Source of the DNA: Arcuatula senhousia
Taxonomy: Eukaryota > Mollusca > Bivalvia > Mytilida > Mytilidae
Assembly: GCA_963971305.1 (NCBI GenBank)
Contig: OZ020309.1
Coordinates: 11,029,001 to 11,093,000, forward strand
Length of the DNA: 64,000 nt
Direction of reading: 5' to 3'
A program made the position numbers and the translations under genes. The notes below the pieces were generated by a model that was not told the origin of the DNA, did not search any database, and worked only from the letters and a program-made list of their open reading frames with translations. Position 1 is the stretch's first letter. Each line of letters starts with the position of its first letter. This document shows positions 33,601 through 44,379 of this stretch, one piece after another.

Positions 33601-33930
33601 TGTTTTGTCCTAAAGAATGAAAAATATTGCAGATAAAGAAAAGCTGTTGCTTGCTTAAGCACTCAGCTCGGTGCGCTCTACAAAACTCTACATTAAGTCA
33701 AAGACGTCAGATGATACCTGGTAGGGTTTATGGCCCCTTTAAATTTCAAGAATTGCATTTTTCTCATGTATTTGGCTTATAAAATGTAAGGTAATGCAGA
33801 TGGAGAAAAACTGGGGCTTGCTTAAACCTTCAGCTTATCGAGCATGCACTACAAAAGTTTCCATTTTACGGATTTGACACAATAAATTGACCATCATTGG
33901 CAGTGCAACTTGTGTATATAACAAACAGGA
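33601..33930. other. Spacer, nothing recognised
   Basis: CTTGCTTAAGCACTCAGC and CTTGCTTAAACCTTCAGC at 33651 and 33818 hint at a diverged direct repeat of about 170 bp, without a known identity. Confidence 0.35.
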
Positions 33931-33934
33931 AATG

Positions 33935-34060
33935 TGTTCACTCCCGTTACGACTTGATTTCACGTTGTTTTTGTGTTTTGTGCTTCTTCATGCTGCTCTC
34001 GTTCGTGTTTACTGGTTTAGCTTGGCCTGTCAAACTTTTGACATCTGAATGCTCCACTCT
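33935..34060 (-). repeat. Interspersed repeat B, copy 6
   Basis: Reverse B blocks TACGACTTGATTTCACGTTG, TGTTTACTGGTTTAGC and AACTTTTGACATCTGAATGC. Confidence 0.6.
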
Positions 34061-35530
34061 TTGCTATTGTAAGGCTAAGGGTTATAGCTCTTCAATATCA
34101 TTTGAACGTTATAGTCAAGTATATTTATTCAAGGAAATCTCAGTGTTTAAAATATGAAATGTTGAAACTCCATTTTCAAAGAAGTTTTCCCGAGAAACAT
34201 AGGGTGTGATTGTCTTTAGATTTTGCAATTAAATTTGTTTGACTTAAGTTCTTATTTAAAAAAAAATATTCAGGAAAATTATATGACACAATTTTATTTT
34301 AGCCAAAGAGTTGTGTAATTCCCTAAAACGATCGAAAACTTCCAAAAAAATGTAAATTTGTCTGTTAAGTCTGACAAAAAAGCTAGTGATTATCCTTGAG
34401 GTATATATATTTTATGACGGAAACAACAAAGGGTGAACGAAACTTTGATAAACGAACACTCGACAATAATGACTACAGTTTTGTTATCACTAAAACGTTT
34501 CGTGTTGTCACGGTCATCAAAAAACCACACATCGGACTTGTACTCGGAAAGATGTCAGTTATCTACGGTAACGAGATCCGTATTAAGTATAGACAGGAAC
34601 ATCAAATATTGCGATACAATCAGGACCGACCATTAAACTTCAAATGGGGGTTGGTATTTTACTTAAAAAATGAAAATTATTTTGTTGAAAAAAATATTTT
34701 GCAAATGGTTTTTTATGAAAAAAATATATTTTGGCAGCAGTGGATAAAAATATTCTGAAAAAGAATTTCTGCTATATAAAATAATTATGATAATGAAAAC
34801 AAAATTCTGTTGTGGCGCCTTCAAAAATTAATTTTTTAAATAATGTTGTGACACATTCAACAAATTTCGCGCTAAAACAAAAAAAAAGGCACCAAGTCAA
34901 GTACAATGGTCTGTCTCTTATCAAATAATAAAACATGTTGCACTTTGGCTCACGTATAAGAAAAACAGTAGTTTTATATAAAAATCACATTTAACAGGTA
35001 AAACCACAATAAAACGTTTAAAATTAATACATTTGTATAACAATAGAAGACTTCAAATCCATTGTCCTGATGGTTAAACTTATGTCGACTATGTTAACCT
35101 CGCCCCAACTCCCTGACTGAATTCCGTAATGGTAGGAGTTCGAGGAAACATCCACTTTACAGCTCGTGCGAAAATGCCACTTGCTCTAATTTTTCAAGCA
35201 CAATGGGTGCTGGTTGGCCAATTCGTGCAACATGCGACATCATCTGGGAGACTGAGGACATGGTTGCTGTGCTTAGTGTTTAAAATCTGCGTAAGAGAGA
35301 CTTTTCGTCGATTGGGGCAGTACACATTTGCTGAAAAGATGGAGTGTACTTCAATGAAAAGATTAATCGATCGGTTAGCACAGTTGTTTTCCGAATCACA
35401 TGGGCCGCAATATGCAGGTAAACCAATTCCTTAAAACTTTTAACGAAAACAAAGACATTTAATAGCAACGAAACGGTTGTGCTATAGTCATAAAGAGCCA
35501 TCAAGAGCTGATAACGCTTTGCTTTCGTAA
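34061..35530. other. Spacer with two unassigned open frames
   Basis: Open frames at 34396-34758 and 35129-35434 have no recognised domain. They are discussed as rejected. No repeat family was matched here. Confidence 0.3.
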
Positions 35531-35534
35531 CAAT

Positions 35535-35665
35535 ACGACTTGAGTTCGCGTTGTACGTTGATTGCTATTAAGTTGTTTTTGTATGTTTGTGTTTTGGTGT
35601 TGCTGGTTGTATTCGTACTAAATGGTTATGCCTTTTTGGACTTTAAACTTTTTGATGCCTCATCA
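35535..35665 (-). repeat. Interspersed repeat B, copy 7
   Basis: Reverse B blocks TACGACTTGAGTTCGCGTTG, TTTGTATGTTTGTGTTTTGG and TTTTGGACTTTAAACTTTTTG. Confidence 0.6.
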
Positions 35666-36119
35666 GTAAATCTATTTCTTGGTCAGAAAATTGTCACATA
35701 TCAGGAACATATAACCCCTTGGCATCCATGTTAAACGACATTTTTATCTTGAAACAAAGTTCCGGATTTCAATTGATGACGTATGTAATTCAGAACTTTC
35801 CGCACTTTGCAAACACTTTTTTTTATCTTTTCACTGGATATGTACCTAGGATTCTGTATTTGTCATTCTGTTCTCGTCAGTCGATGATTCAAAATCTATT
35901 TTTCTTTTAGCTTCTTAAGAAGGACTATATATCCGAAAATTTGGGCAATCCTTTTTATGTCAAATTTAATCATTTTATTATTCGTTATTACAAATTAACG
36001 TTTCAACTGTGGTTCTACATTTTACCTTGAAGTTCTTTAATTCATTTAAACAATATATGTTGGATTCCATTAAAACCAGCGTTAGGGCAAGCTTACTTAT
36101 TAAGACATGCTTTAACGTA

Positions 36120-36490
36120 GCTTACCAAGAAGAAAAGTTGCACCAATTGGGCATTCGAGTTAAGTCCAAAAGACAACGCGAACTCAAGTCGTAACAAGAG
36201 TGAACTTAGGTGCTCCGGAAAAGTAAACAATTCCTGGCTGCAATAGAATACCCGTCGCACAAAATTTACAATTCATAATGTCAAATCTGTTAAGGGAAAA
36301 CAAAACTCCATGACAAATCAACTTCTCTACTCATCTGCGATATAGAAAGCTCATATTTTTTTACGAGTGCAATTTTCTTGGGTGAAGACAGCAATCGGGA
36401 AGCAACACAACCTTGTGATATAAATTGTTGAGTCAAACTCGACGCTCTGTCAATGAAAGCGAGGTAGTTCTCGAAAGCTCTGGATACATG
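36120..36490 (+). repeat. Interspersed repeat B, long copy 8
   Basis: ACCAATTGGGCATTCGAGTT, CGCGAACTCAAGTCGTAACA, then ATACCCGTCGCACAAAATTT and GTGAAGACAGCAATCGGGA follow the long form at 22948-23350. It ends in AATGAAAGCGAGGTAGTTC. Confidence 0.7.
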
Positions 36491-37250
36491 CAAAAGGAAA
36501 TGTGATTTTTTTATATGGATTCTTTAATAAAAAGTACTAAACCATGCATTTTTGATTAATGCTAATTTGCGCCAGAGTATCATTTTTTTTTGCTAATTTT
36601 TGAAGGAAAAAAAAAGAAATTAATACCGGGAATTAATTATGAATCCAATTGTGGCACTTAAAAACCTGTTCCTATACAGATAAATTGGCGCAAATAGGTT
36701 CCAAAACTTGGCGCATATTAAACCACTAAATATGCTTTAGTAGAAAAAATAAAGTTAGCACAAATCTACTTTAAAGAGGCTTTCTCCTCATATTTTTGAG
36801 ATTTTTGTCAGATTTTCGAGATCCTCTGGGTTTATCCATCTATTATGCTTGATTTTTTTTTTGCCCATGAATCCCCTATTTTCTTTTTCTTTTTCAAAAC
36901 TATGTCCACCAAAAAGGCAGTTCATATTTTTTTATGAAATTGTTTTTACTCTGTCATACATTTTGAAAAGTTTAAAGATACCAATCTATGGCAATGCAAT
37001 AGTAATGAAAAATCTTGAGAGAACGTATTTCCCGCCAAAATTATAAACGCTTATAGCATCAAAATGAGCAAATGGATCTACATGTTTTTCTTGCTTATTT
37101 TGATCATTTGTCCATATTCTTTTAAAAAGATGCAATTTTATACATTTTTATTTCCTTAAAGAAAAAAAAAACCTTAATCCTCCTCTATTTTCAATTGTTA
37201 TGTCCACCCATCAGCAAAACATACCTTTGGGTGGTCGTTCGTGTCAAAAT
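36491..37250. other. Spacer, nothing recognised
   Basis: TTGGCGCAAATAGG and GGCGCATATTAA style words appear at 36680-36720 but no element was delimited. Confidence 0.3.
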
Positions 37251-37254
37251 CAAG

Positions 37255-37376
37255 ATATATGTATCGGGATACTTTTACTATCAGGATACTTGTACTATCG
37301 GGAAACCCTTTAGAAGTATCAGGATACTTTTTAGAAGTATCGGTATACTTTCATTAAGTATCGGAATACTATCATA
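37255..37376 (+). repeat. Six-unit tandem repeat of near-palindromes
   Basis: Units of about 17-21 bp carry TATCGGGATAC, TATCAGGATAC, TATCGGGAAAC, TATCAGGATAC, TATCGGTATAC and TATCGGAATAC in a row. Most are near-palindromes around a GG centre (GTATC/GATAC). The order and spacing are regular. Confidence 0.75.
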
Positions 37377-37679
37377 CCGGTTGAAATATTAGTGGCAAAT
37401 CCAAGATTTATATACAGGGAGTTATACATCCCTTCCTTCATTTTTTTAAAAATTATTATTATGTAGATTTATCATGTTTATGGTAAAATTGGTCTAAAAC
37501 CCCCCTTTCATCCTCGATGTGCTGTATGTGGACACCCATTTCGAAAATGTCTAAATCATCTCTGATTATAAGTGGGTCATTCTAGAATGAAGCAAAATAA
37601 TAGCGAGTTGCAAATTTTGCAACTTATATACAAAAGAGGGGGGATTGATATAAGCAGTATAGTTTACTCTTACGGGGCA

Positions 37680-37866
37680 TATGAGTTCACTCCTCGTTGC
37701 AATTGTCGCGTTGTTGATTGCCATTCATTTGTTTTTATATGTTTGTGTTCTATGTTGTCCGGTTTTTTGTCCTGCTCTCCTTGGTATTAACAGAGTTTGT
37801 TTCTGCCATAAGGCTTTCCGACTTTTGATATTCGGATGCCCCGCTGGTACCTCTGCTTCTTTCCAT
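37680..37866 (-). repeat. Interspersed repeat B, copy 9
   Basis: Reverse B blocks TCGCGTTGTTGATTGCCATT, GGCTTTCCGACTTTTGATAT and CCCGCTGGTACCTCTGCTTC. Confidence 0.75.
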
Positions 37867-38264
37867 AAGTTTGGAAATTTTGTTATTTAAATTTCTGGTA
37901 GTGCATGTTTTATAACTTTAAGTTTCATATTCGACTTAATTGTGTTAATTGATATACCATTGTTGTTTGTACTTTAAGATAATAATTACTGTAGTCATCA
38001 ATATGAAATATGAAAACTTTGATCACTTTACTATTGCTTTGCTTTGTGTCCACCTGAGGCACTCGATAACATTACGGAAATTGTGCCCACAAAATGGAAC
38101 AAAATCTCAGAGGGAAATAATTTTGACAAAAGATATTTTGGCCTGACACAAATGAACAATATCGTAGATTCATGCAAGCATTGATAAATTTCAATTCACA
38201 CATGAGTGTCCTTTACACAGGACTTGAATACTAGTAACTTTTTTTTTTCTAGATAAAAATATTA

Positions 38265-38505
38265 GGCTTTGTTAAGCTTGAAATCCAAAAACTTCCTGGT
38301 CAACAAAACAAAACATTGTTCGATGTTCAGTGAAATAATTGCATATCAACATTTGTATTCGTTCATTTGTTATTTTTTGTCAAAGATTTTATAAAAAGAT
38401 ATAACAGATAAACTATCAAATAAGTACGCTGTTATAAGAATTCTGACTACATACATCATAAGTACGCTGAAAAAATAGTCTGGTTACATTTGTGTCTTTA
38501 GAACA
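38265..38505 (+). promoter_or_regulatory. Conserved upstream region of the LRR receptor family
   Basis: This 240-bp stretch before the start codon matches 51860-52080 (minus) closely and the region upstream of the intact gene (62654-62880, minus) in part. Shared blocks are GCTTTGTTAAGCTT with ACTTCCTGGTCAACA about 215 bp before ATG, and AAGTACGCTGTTATAAGAATT about 85 bp before ATG. The TATAAG inside the second block could be a TATA box. TTTGTGTCTTTAG just before AACAATG could also be a 3' splice site after an upstream exon. Confidence 0.6.
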
Positions 38506-41500
38506 ATGCGTTTTCAGCTACACAGGCAAAATTTAGACATATGTCTGACATACGTTAATAAAAACGTGCGTCTGATGTAGTGCATAAATGTACGTTAAAC
38601 ATACGTTTCTAACCGCTGTACGGTAAACGTACATCAAATTATTGTAAAAACATATGTCAGACGTACGTTTTTTAAACGTGCGGTAAACATACATTTACCA
38701 TACGTCAGACATATAGTTTTCTAAAATGTATGAAGTTAGTAAGTTATTTAATTATGAAATAAAAATATTGCCAAGATAAATTTTTAACGTGCGTCAGACG
38801 TACGCGGTTAGAAACCCCAATTTAATATGCGTCAGATGACATGCGTTAAATGTACGCCAGACGTACGTTAAACGCAGTCAACATTTTGCCTGTGTAACAG
38901 TAATAGTCTTTCTTGGAATTTTAAAGATGAATAACTGCCTTCCTAAACAATGTTCGGGCTTATCAACAATATACTGTTATCCGGTGATTCCATCTCAGTT
39001 GCAAATTTCTGGCTCAGATTTAGGAGGTGCTTATAGATTGAGACTTCGTAATCGCATTGACAATTACTGGAGTCTTGAGACCTTACCAACCGGATTATTT
39101 GAAGGAACAAGTCTGAAAATACTGGAGGTAAACAACATTGGCCTTAGGTTTTTGTATTCGGAAATATTTCAACCAATCAAAGGATCACTGGAAAAACTAT
39201 ACATGAATGGTAACCTATTCGACGTTTTCCATTCAAGAGTACTAAGAGGAATGACTAAGTTGCAAATTATTGATCTTCGAAACCAAGAAATTACCGAATT
39301 TACAGCTTCTAATGTATTGCAACTGAATGCTTTAAATATCATTGATTTATCAGGAAATAAACTTAGTCGGTTTATAGAGTTAGATCTAGAAAATAGTGGA
39401 CCTGTGAATATAATAGTTGATCGAAACAGACTAAAAGAAATAAACATGACAGACATAAAGAAAATTGAATACTTGTCAGTAAAGAGCAATTGCCTTGAAA
39501 AGGTGGTAAATACCTCTTTTTCGAAATCCATCAATACTCTTAAACATTTAAACTTATCTAAAAATAAGCTGAATGACGAAGTATGGAAGTCTCTACAAGG
39601 AATGACAGCATTAGAGAGTCTCGTTTTATCAACTAATGGTTTAACGTATATTTCAGCTTCTGTAGTAAATTCTCAAATGAATCTAAAATATCTTGATCTT
39701 TCATCAAATCACATTCATTCTCTCGCTGGAATAAGATTGCAGTCAGGAAAAATGACACACTTATTTTTGAACTTCAACTCAATTTCGGATCTGCCGTACG
39801 GATTTATTTCCTCTGAAAAAACATTTGGACACATTTGGAATGGAATTATCGATATTTCTCATAACTTTCTCAAAGACATTACATTAAACCTACCAAAGTG
39901 CGAGCGTAAATGTCAGGTTTTTTTTAAACAACAATCATATTGTCAACATAAACATTTACTTTCCACTTGACACTCATTTGGAGTCATTGAATATCTCAGG
40001 CAACCGGTTAATACGTGTTCCTCATCCATTAGTAAAGTCTGATCTGTATGATTTCTCCGACAATCCTCTCGATTCAAAAAATGTGTATCAAGCTCTACAT
40101 CAATATCCTCTTAGAAATGCATCACAAATACACATTCGAAATGCTAAAATATTTTGCTCTAAAGACGTTGATAAAACTTTGCTGATGGAAAATGGTTTAA
40201 TAGTGGGAAATTTAAAACTGCTAGACTTGCAAAACAACTGTTTTTCATTTGATTTTTTGTGCAAAATCCTAAACAACAACTCCGCTATCTCCGCAGAAGT
40301 TGTTTTTGACAGCAATGTATATACAAATAAAACAACTGCATGTTTATTGGTTAATAAGAACTTGCACGCGATTTCTTTCCAAAGTGTAGGATTAACAGAC
40401 TCGGATATAATGTCTTTATTTCAGTATGAAAAAGATACCATTTTAACTAATCTTTCTACTGTCAACCTGTATGGCAATATGTTAAAAGTTATGCCAAGTT
40501 TAAATATAATGAGTAAAGATAAGAATCGGAATTTAATTAACGTGATTTCAAATAACTTTTTAGAGATTTTTCCTAATATAACTTTAACATACTACAGAAA
40601 AGGATATATGTACAACAGTAAGTCCCGTATAGACTTTTCTAAAAACAAAATATCAATTATTAATCCCATGCATTTTATATTTGTTAGGACACATCTCTAT
40701 TATAATTATGAAATAGTTCTTAACTTGTCGTCCAATGAAATAGCCTTTATTGATAGATTCGTGTCATTCACTTTTGCCGAATTTAGTTACGGAATAGATC
40801 TTTATTATCCAAAATTCATTTTAGATTTAAGCTTAAATGTTAAAAAAGAATTCAAATTAAACGGTTTATTTTTAGGTATAAAAGAAAATGTGAAATTTTA
40901 TGGGTCAATTAGTATCTTTTTGAACATGTCTACAAATAGGTTATCTGACATACCGGACACGTTGACATTCAGTGAAAGCTTTTTAAAGCTTGTGTTGATA
41001 GATTTATCTCACAATTATCTCACACAAATGCCACAGAAATCGGAACAAATGGTCCAACATATGTTTCTAGGACATAACAATATAGAAAATATCAATTTTA
41101 CTATACCAGATGGTGCACGTGATTCAACGGAAGAACTGAATTTAGAGTTCAACTATATCGTCTTTATTCATTTCGCCGCATTTAAAAATCTGACATCCTT
41201 GAAGCGTTTAGATCTTCGAGGTAATTTGTTACACAACATTCCAAAAGCAATACAATTGCTTCAATCACTTACTTATTTAGATATAAGTATAAACCAAAAT
41301 ATCGATCTTAGAGAAGTAACAATTTTTAAAAATATGAGACGTCTAAAGACTATAGTTTTGACGAATGGTGAAACATTTTTGACAAACAATGATCAGGCTT
41401 ATGGTTTACACTGCAGTTGTGATCTCCTGTTTCTGAGAAACTATACACTTCAAACTACAGACCGGTGTTTGTCACCACCGGAAGTTAAAGGTTATTACGT

Positions 41501-42179
41501 ATCATGTTTTCCGACTACATACTGCGCAGCAATAATGATGTGTCGCAATGACGACTTTATGAACTTTTCAATCGTTGCTCAGCAACAGCAAAACGTTATC
41601 ATCATAAAATATCAGCGTTTCGGCAACAACAGCCAAATCATTGTTTTGCTCGAACTGTTTCTGAATAAACGACTGTTGGAAAAACAAATCTCCAATAAAA
41701 CCGCCAATGAAGAAACTTTTATTTCCTTTTCAACTGCTGATAACGCTTGTGTGAATGCAACATTCGAAAATGGCAGAACCATGCAAAGATGTGTTCAACT
41801 TGATGCTACAAAATCACAATTTTCTTCATCACCAAATAAACTCACTATAGCTTTTGGCACTTTATTTGCTATTGCCGTTTTAGAATACTTTATCCTTTTA
41901 TTTTTGCTTATCATTCGAAGACGCAAATTCAAAAACAAAGTTAAAAAGCTACAGTCGACTGAAGTAACAAATGATAGTCAAGTGCCTTACGAGACCATAT
42001 CAACAATCAATGTTCCCGAAGAAAGTTATGATACGATATCACCACCGACAGCTGTATATGAGGATGTACAAACCGGTCAAACTTCATCAGTAACAAATCC
42101 TTCAAAAAAGACCAACAACAGAGTGAACAAACATAAGGACGGAAATGTGCATACAAATAAAGCTTTTGACGCAATTTGA
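38506..42179 (+). pseudogene. LRR transmembrane receptor, broken paralogue
   Basis: This is a near full-length relative of the intact gene at 59318-62653. The start codon is at 38506 (ATG CGT TTT CAG CTA), aligned with M-H-S-Q-I of the intact copy. A 374-bp MITE follows at once, and signal-peptide codons resume at 38897. Another lesion is a run of eight T (39918-39925) where the frame needs seven; the first frame stops at 39970 and the second runs 39978-42179. Without the MITE, its TA duplication and one T, the length is 3297 nt, exactly 1099 codons, so no other lesion is needed. It encodes about 25 LRRs, a cysteine-rich C-terminal cap (HCSCDLLFLRNY), a membrane helix and a tail with YETI, YDTI and YEDV. 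The first in-frame ATG after the MITE (38927) lies past the hydrophobic core, so any product would lack a full signal peptide. Confidence 0.85.
38521..38894. mobile_element. MITE inserted in LRR signal-peptide codons
   Basis: The left end CACAGGCAAAATTT is mirrored by AACATTTTGCCTGTG. TA lies directly outside both ends (38519-38520 and 38895-38896), the target duplication of Tc1/mariner-type elements. The interior holds many CGTCAGACGTACG and ACGTTAAAC words and an inner inverted pair TTTCTAACCGC/GCGGTTAGAAA. No transposase frame. Confidence 0.85.
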
Positions 42180-42529
42180 TGAAAAAACAATCAGAGGTCC
42201 GACGGAAACATGATTTAAAACATGATTTGACCTTTGATGACCTTATCTAATTAATTGTTAATTGTTAGTGTATGAATCGCATAAAAACACTTATTGCGTA
42301 CTTCTATTTTTTTATCAAAATTGTCGTGGATGTATTTTTGGTCGTGTGTAGTCTAGTCAAAAGCGGCGAAAAGTGTCAACTCTGGCCTTACCTGTTCTCA
42401 CACGTCAATTGTTCTGTGTCATCACAAAACTTTACATCCCATATTTTTGGGGAAATTACTACCGCCGTATTTTTATATTTGGGATACCCTTTTCTTATAT
42501 AAGTAATTGAAGCATATAATAATATGGTA
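42180..42529. other. 3' flank of the broken LRR gene
   Basis: No gene was seen. The small open frame at 42272-42502 has no recognised domain. AATAAA at 42529 could serve as a polyadenylation signal but lies at the end of a reversed PLE tail. Confidence 0.35.
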
Positions 42530-43242
42530 AATAAATGTAATAACAAAATCCCCGAACTTGGAGGACCAATCCCAATGTCCAAGAGAGAAGACAAAACATT
42601 GAAGACACACCGAAATAGTTATTGATCGCAATGGTCCTGACTAATACAGACATTTCAAATGGAGTGGTGGATTAAACAAGGTTTTATTGCGCACCAAGCC
42701 TCCCTCTTCCATTGCGATCTGATGGACCGGTGACAACACACACCTAGACACGTCTGTGAAGACACAATGGGGATAATAAAATGATTATCTCAGTACAACA
42801 ATCAGCAAAACACTAATCAAAGCAATCACTAACCAAAACGTTCATCTTAATTTTGAATTTATTCACCAGTGGCTGATAACGAAGGAAGAATTTTTTGGGG
42901 TCGTATAAGACGCATTTTCTTGTAACCTTCTTGTCTAAGAGTCGGTCATGGAGACAGTAGTGTCGTTTAAAAATATCAGAAAAAATTGTACTAGCCCTTG
43001 CATTTCGAATGAGTTGTGAAATATTAACACCCTAAGCAGGTGAGGTATGAATGTTGCTTTCAAGGTAAGGGAAAATAATAATTTGAAAATTAAAGTCGTC
43101 TCTTTTATAGCATCTTTTTTACTGAGATGACCATCCTTGTCTTATTCGAGATGTCAATCCAAGAATGATGTGAAGCAATTGGATAAGTTGGTTTTTTTAA
43201 CTCTGGATGATATATCAAAGGAATCCATCCACCAAACGAAGC
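42530..43242 (-). mobile_element. Penelope-like element, reversed, 5'-truncated
   Basis: On the minus strand, pieces of the reverse transcriptase C-terminal half come first (GGWIPLIYHPEL, then RYDFNFQII-like, then the SQLIRNARAS-like, DRLLDKKVTRKC-like and KKFFLRYQPLV-like segments of the 12872-13993 frame, with frame breaks). The non-coding tail follows, with GATCGCAATGGAAGAGGGAG and GGTTTTATTGCGCACC blocks reversed. It is dead. Confidence 0.75.
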
Positions 43243-43674
43243 GTTGTTTACAGAGAGGACATGTCTGCATATATAATGTTATTTAAAACACCAGTTTTAA
43301 TTTGTGAACATGGTCAGTGCAATCGTTGTTTGATTTTGCTTTCTTGGTAAAACCCTTGGTATTATTACTTTTCTTACAAAGTAAAAAGAGACTTTATACT
43401 TTGAAAAAAGTCTACGTTATGTTTATTTCAAAACGAAAGCAGCTTGAAACATCGCAGTTGTTTACAGAGAGGACATGTCTGCATATATAATGTTATTTAA
43501 AACACCAGTTTTAATTTGTGAACATGGTCAGTGCAATCGTTGTTTGATTTTGCTTTCTTGGTAAAACCCTTGGTATTATTACTTTTCTTACAAAGTAAAA
43601 AGAGACTTTATACTTTGAAAAAAGTCTACGTTATGTTTATTTCAAAACGAAAGCAGCTTGAAACATCGCAGTTG
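43243..43674 (+). repeat. Tandem duplication with a 214-bp unit
   Basis: GTTGTTTACAGAGAGGACAT starts at 43243 and again at 43457. The two units appear identical as far as I can read, ending with GAAACATCGCAGTTG. A diverged relative of the unit (ATTTAAAACACCAGTTGTAT, AACATGGTC) lies at 44187-44300. Confidence 0.9.
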
Positions 43675-44379
43675 CTCAGAAAATGTACAGGTCTACGAAT
43701 ATATTCATAATTAATAGCTTGTTATGACATTCTTGCAATAAGACATAATATAAGAACACCTCTGCTTTAAGAAATTATAACCAAGTGTGTGTATTACTTT
43801 TCTTCTGCTTGGTATACTCTCCGGGTATATTGTCCAAAACCAGCAAATAACTTGTACTACTAGTATTTGAAAAAAAAGAACTTACATTACTTATGATTTA
43901 ACCTATGATACTTTATAATTAAACAATGTCAACTATTGGTTTTTCTTATTTTTTGAGAATTAAAATAATTCTACAAATCGTTTTAGCCATTTATAAAATT
44001 TAATTTGCTAGACATTTCATTGAACATTAAAAAAATTCTTGATTTAGGCCATTTGAGGAAGAGGTTTCCATGACTAAACCACTTCTAATAGAATTATGAA
44101 GAAAGGCATTTTTTGTTCATCTTGATCTGGTTTAAGATATATAATATTTGTATACTTTTATTGAAATATCCAATTGTCTGCATTCAAAATTATTTAAAAC
44201 ACCAGTTGTATTTCGTGTATTGAACATGGTCGATGTCCTCTGTGGTAGATTGTGTTATCTTGTTAGACCCATTTTTGGTATGAGTACTTTTTGTTCAATA
44301 CTTTTCGTTTCGACTTTCCAAAACTTGGATCGTTTCCAAACGATCATGTCATAGCAACCACAGCACTTCGAGCAGCCCC
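43675..44379. other. Spacer with a diverged copy of the 214-bp unit
   Basis: Apart from the similarity at 44187-44300 nothing was recognised. Confidence 0.35.

Noticed and set aside
34396..34758. 120-codon open frame on the plus strand
   Set aside because: It opens with TTG, the second half is A+T-rich low complexity (YLKNENYFVEKN), and no domain, splice site pair or homologue within the window was seen. The middle part (RPLNFKWGLVF) could still be a repeat relic.
35129..35434. 101-codon open frame ending near a GCAG/GTAAAC donor
   Set aside because: Some of it (KRLIDRLAQLFSESHGPQYAG) looks protein-like, but no partner exon or family was recognised, and the first part is compositionally odd.
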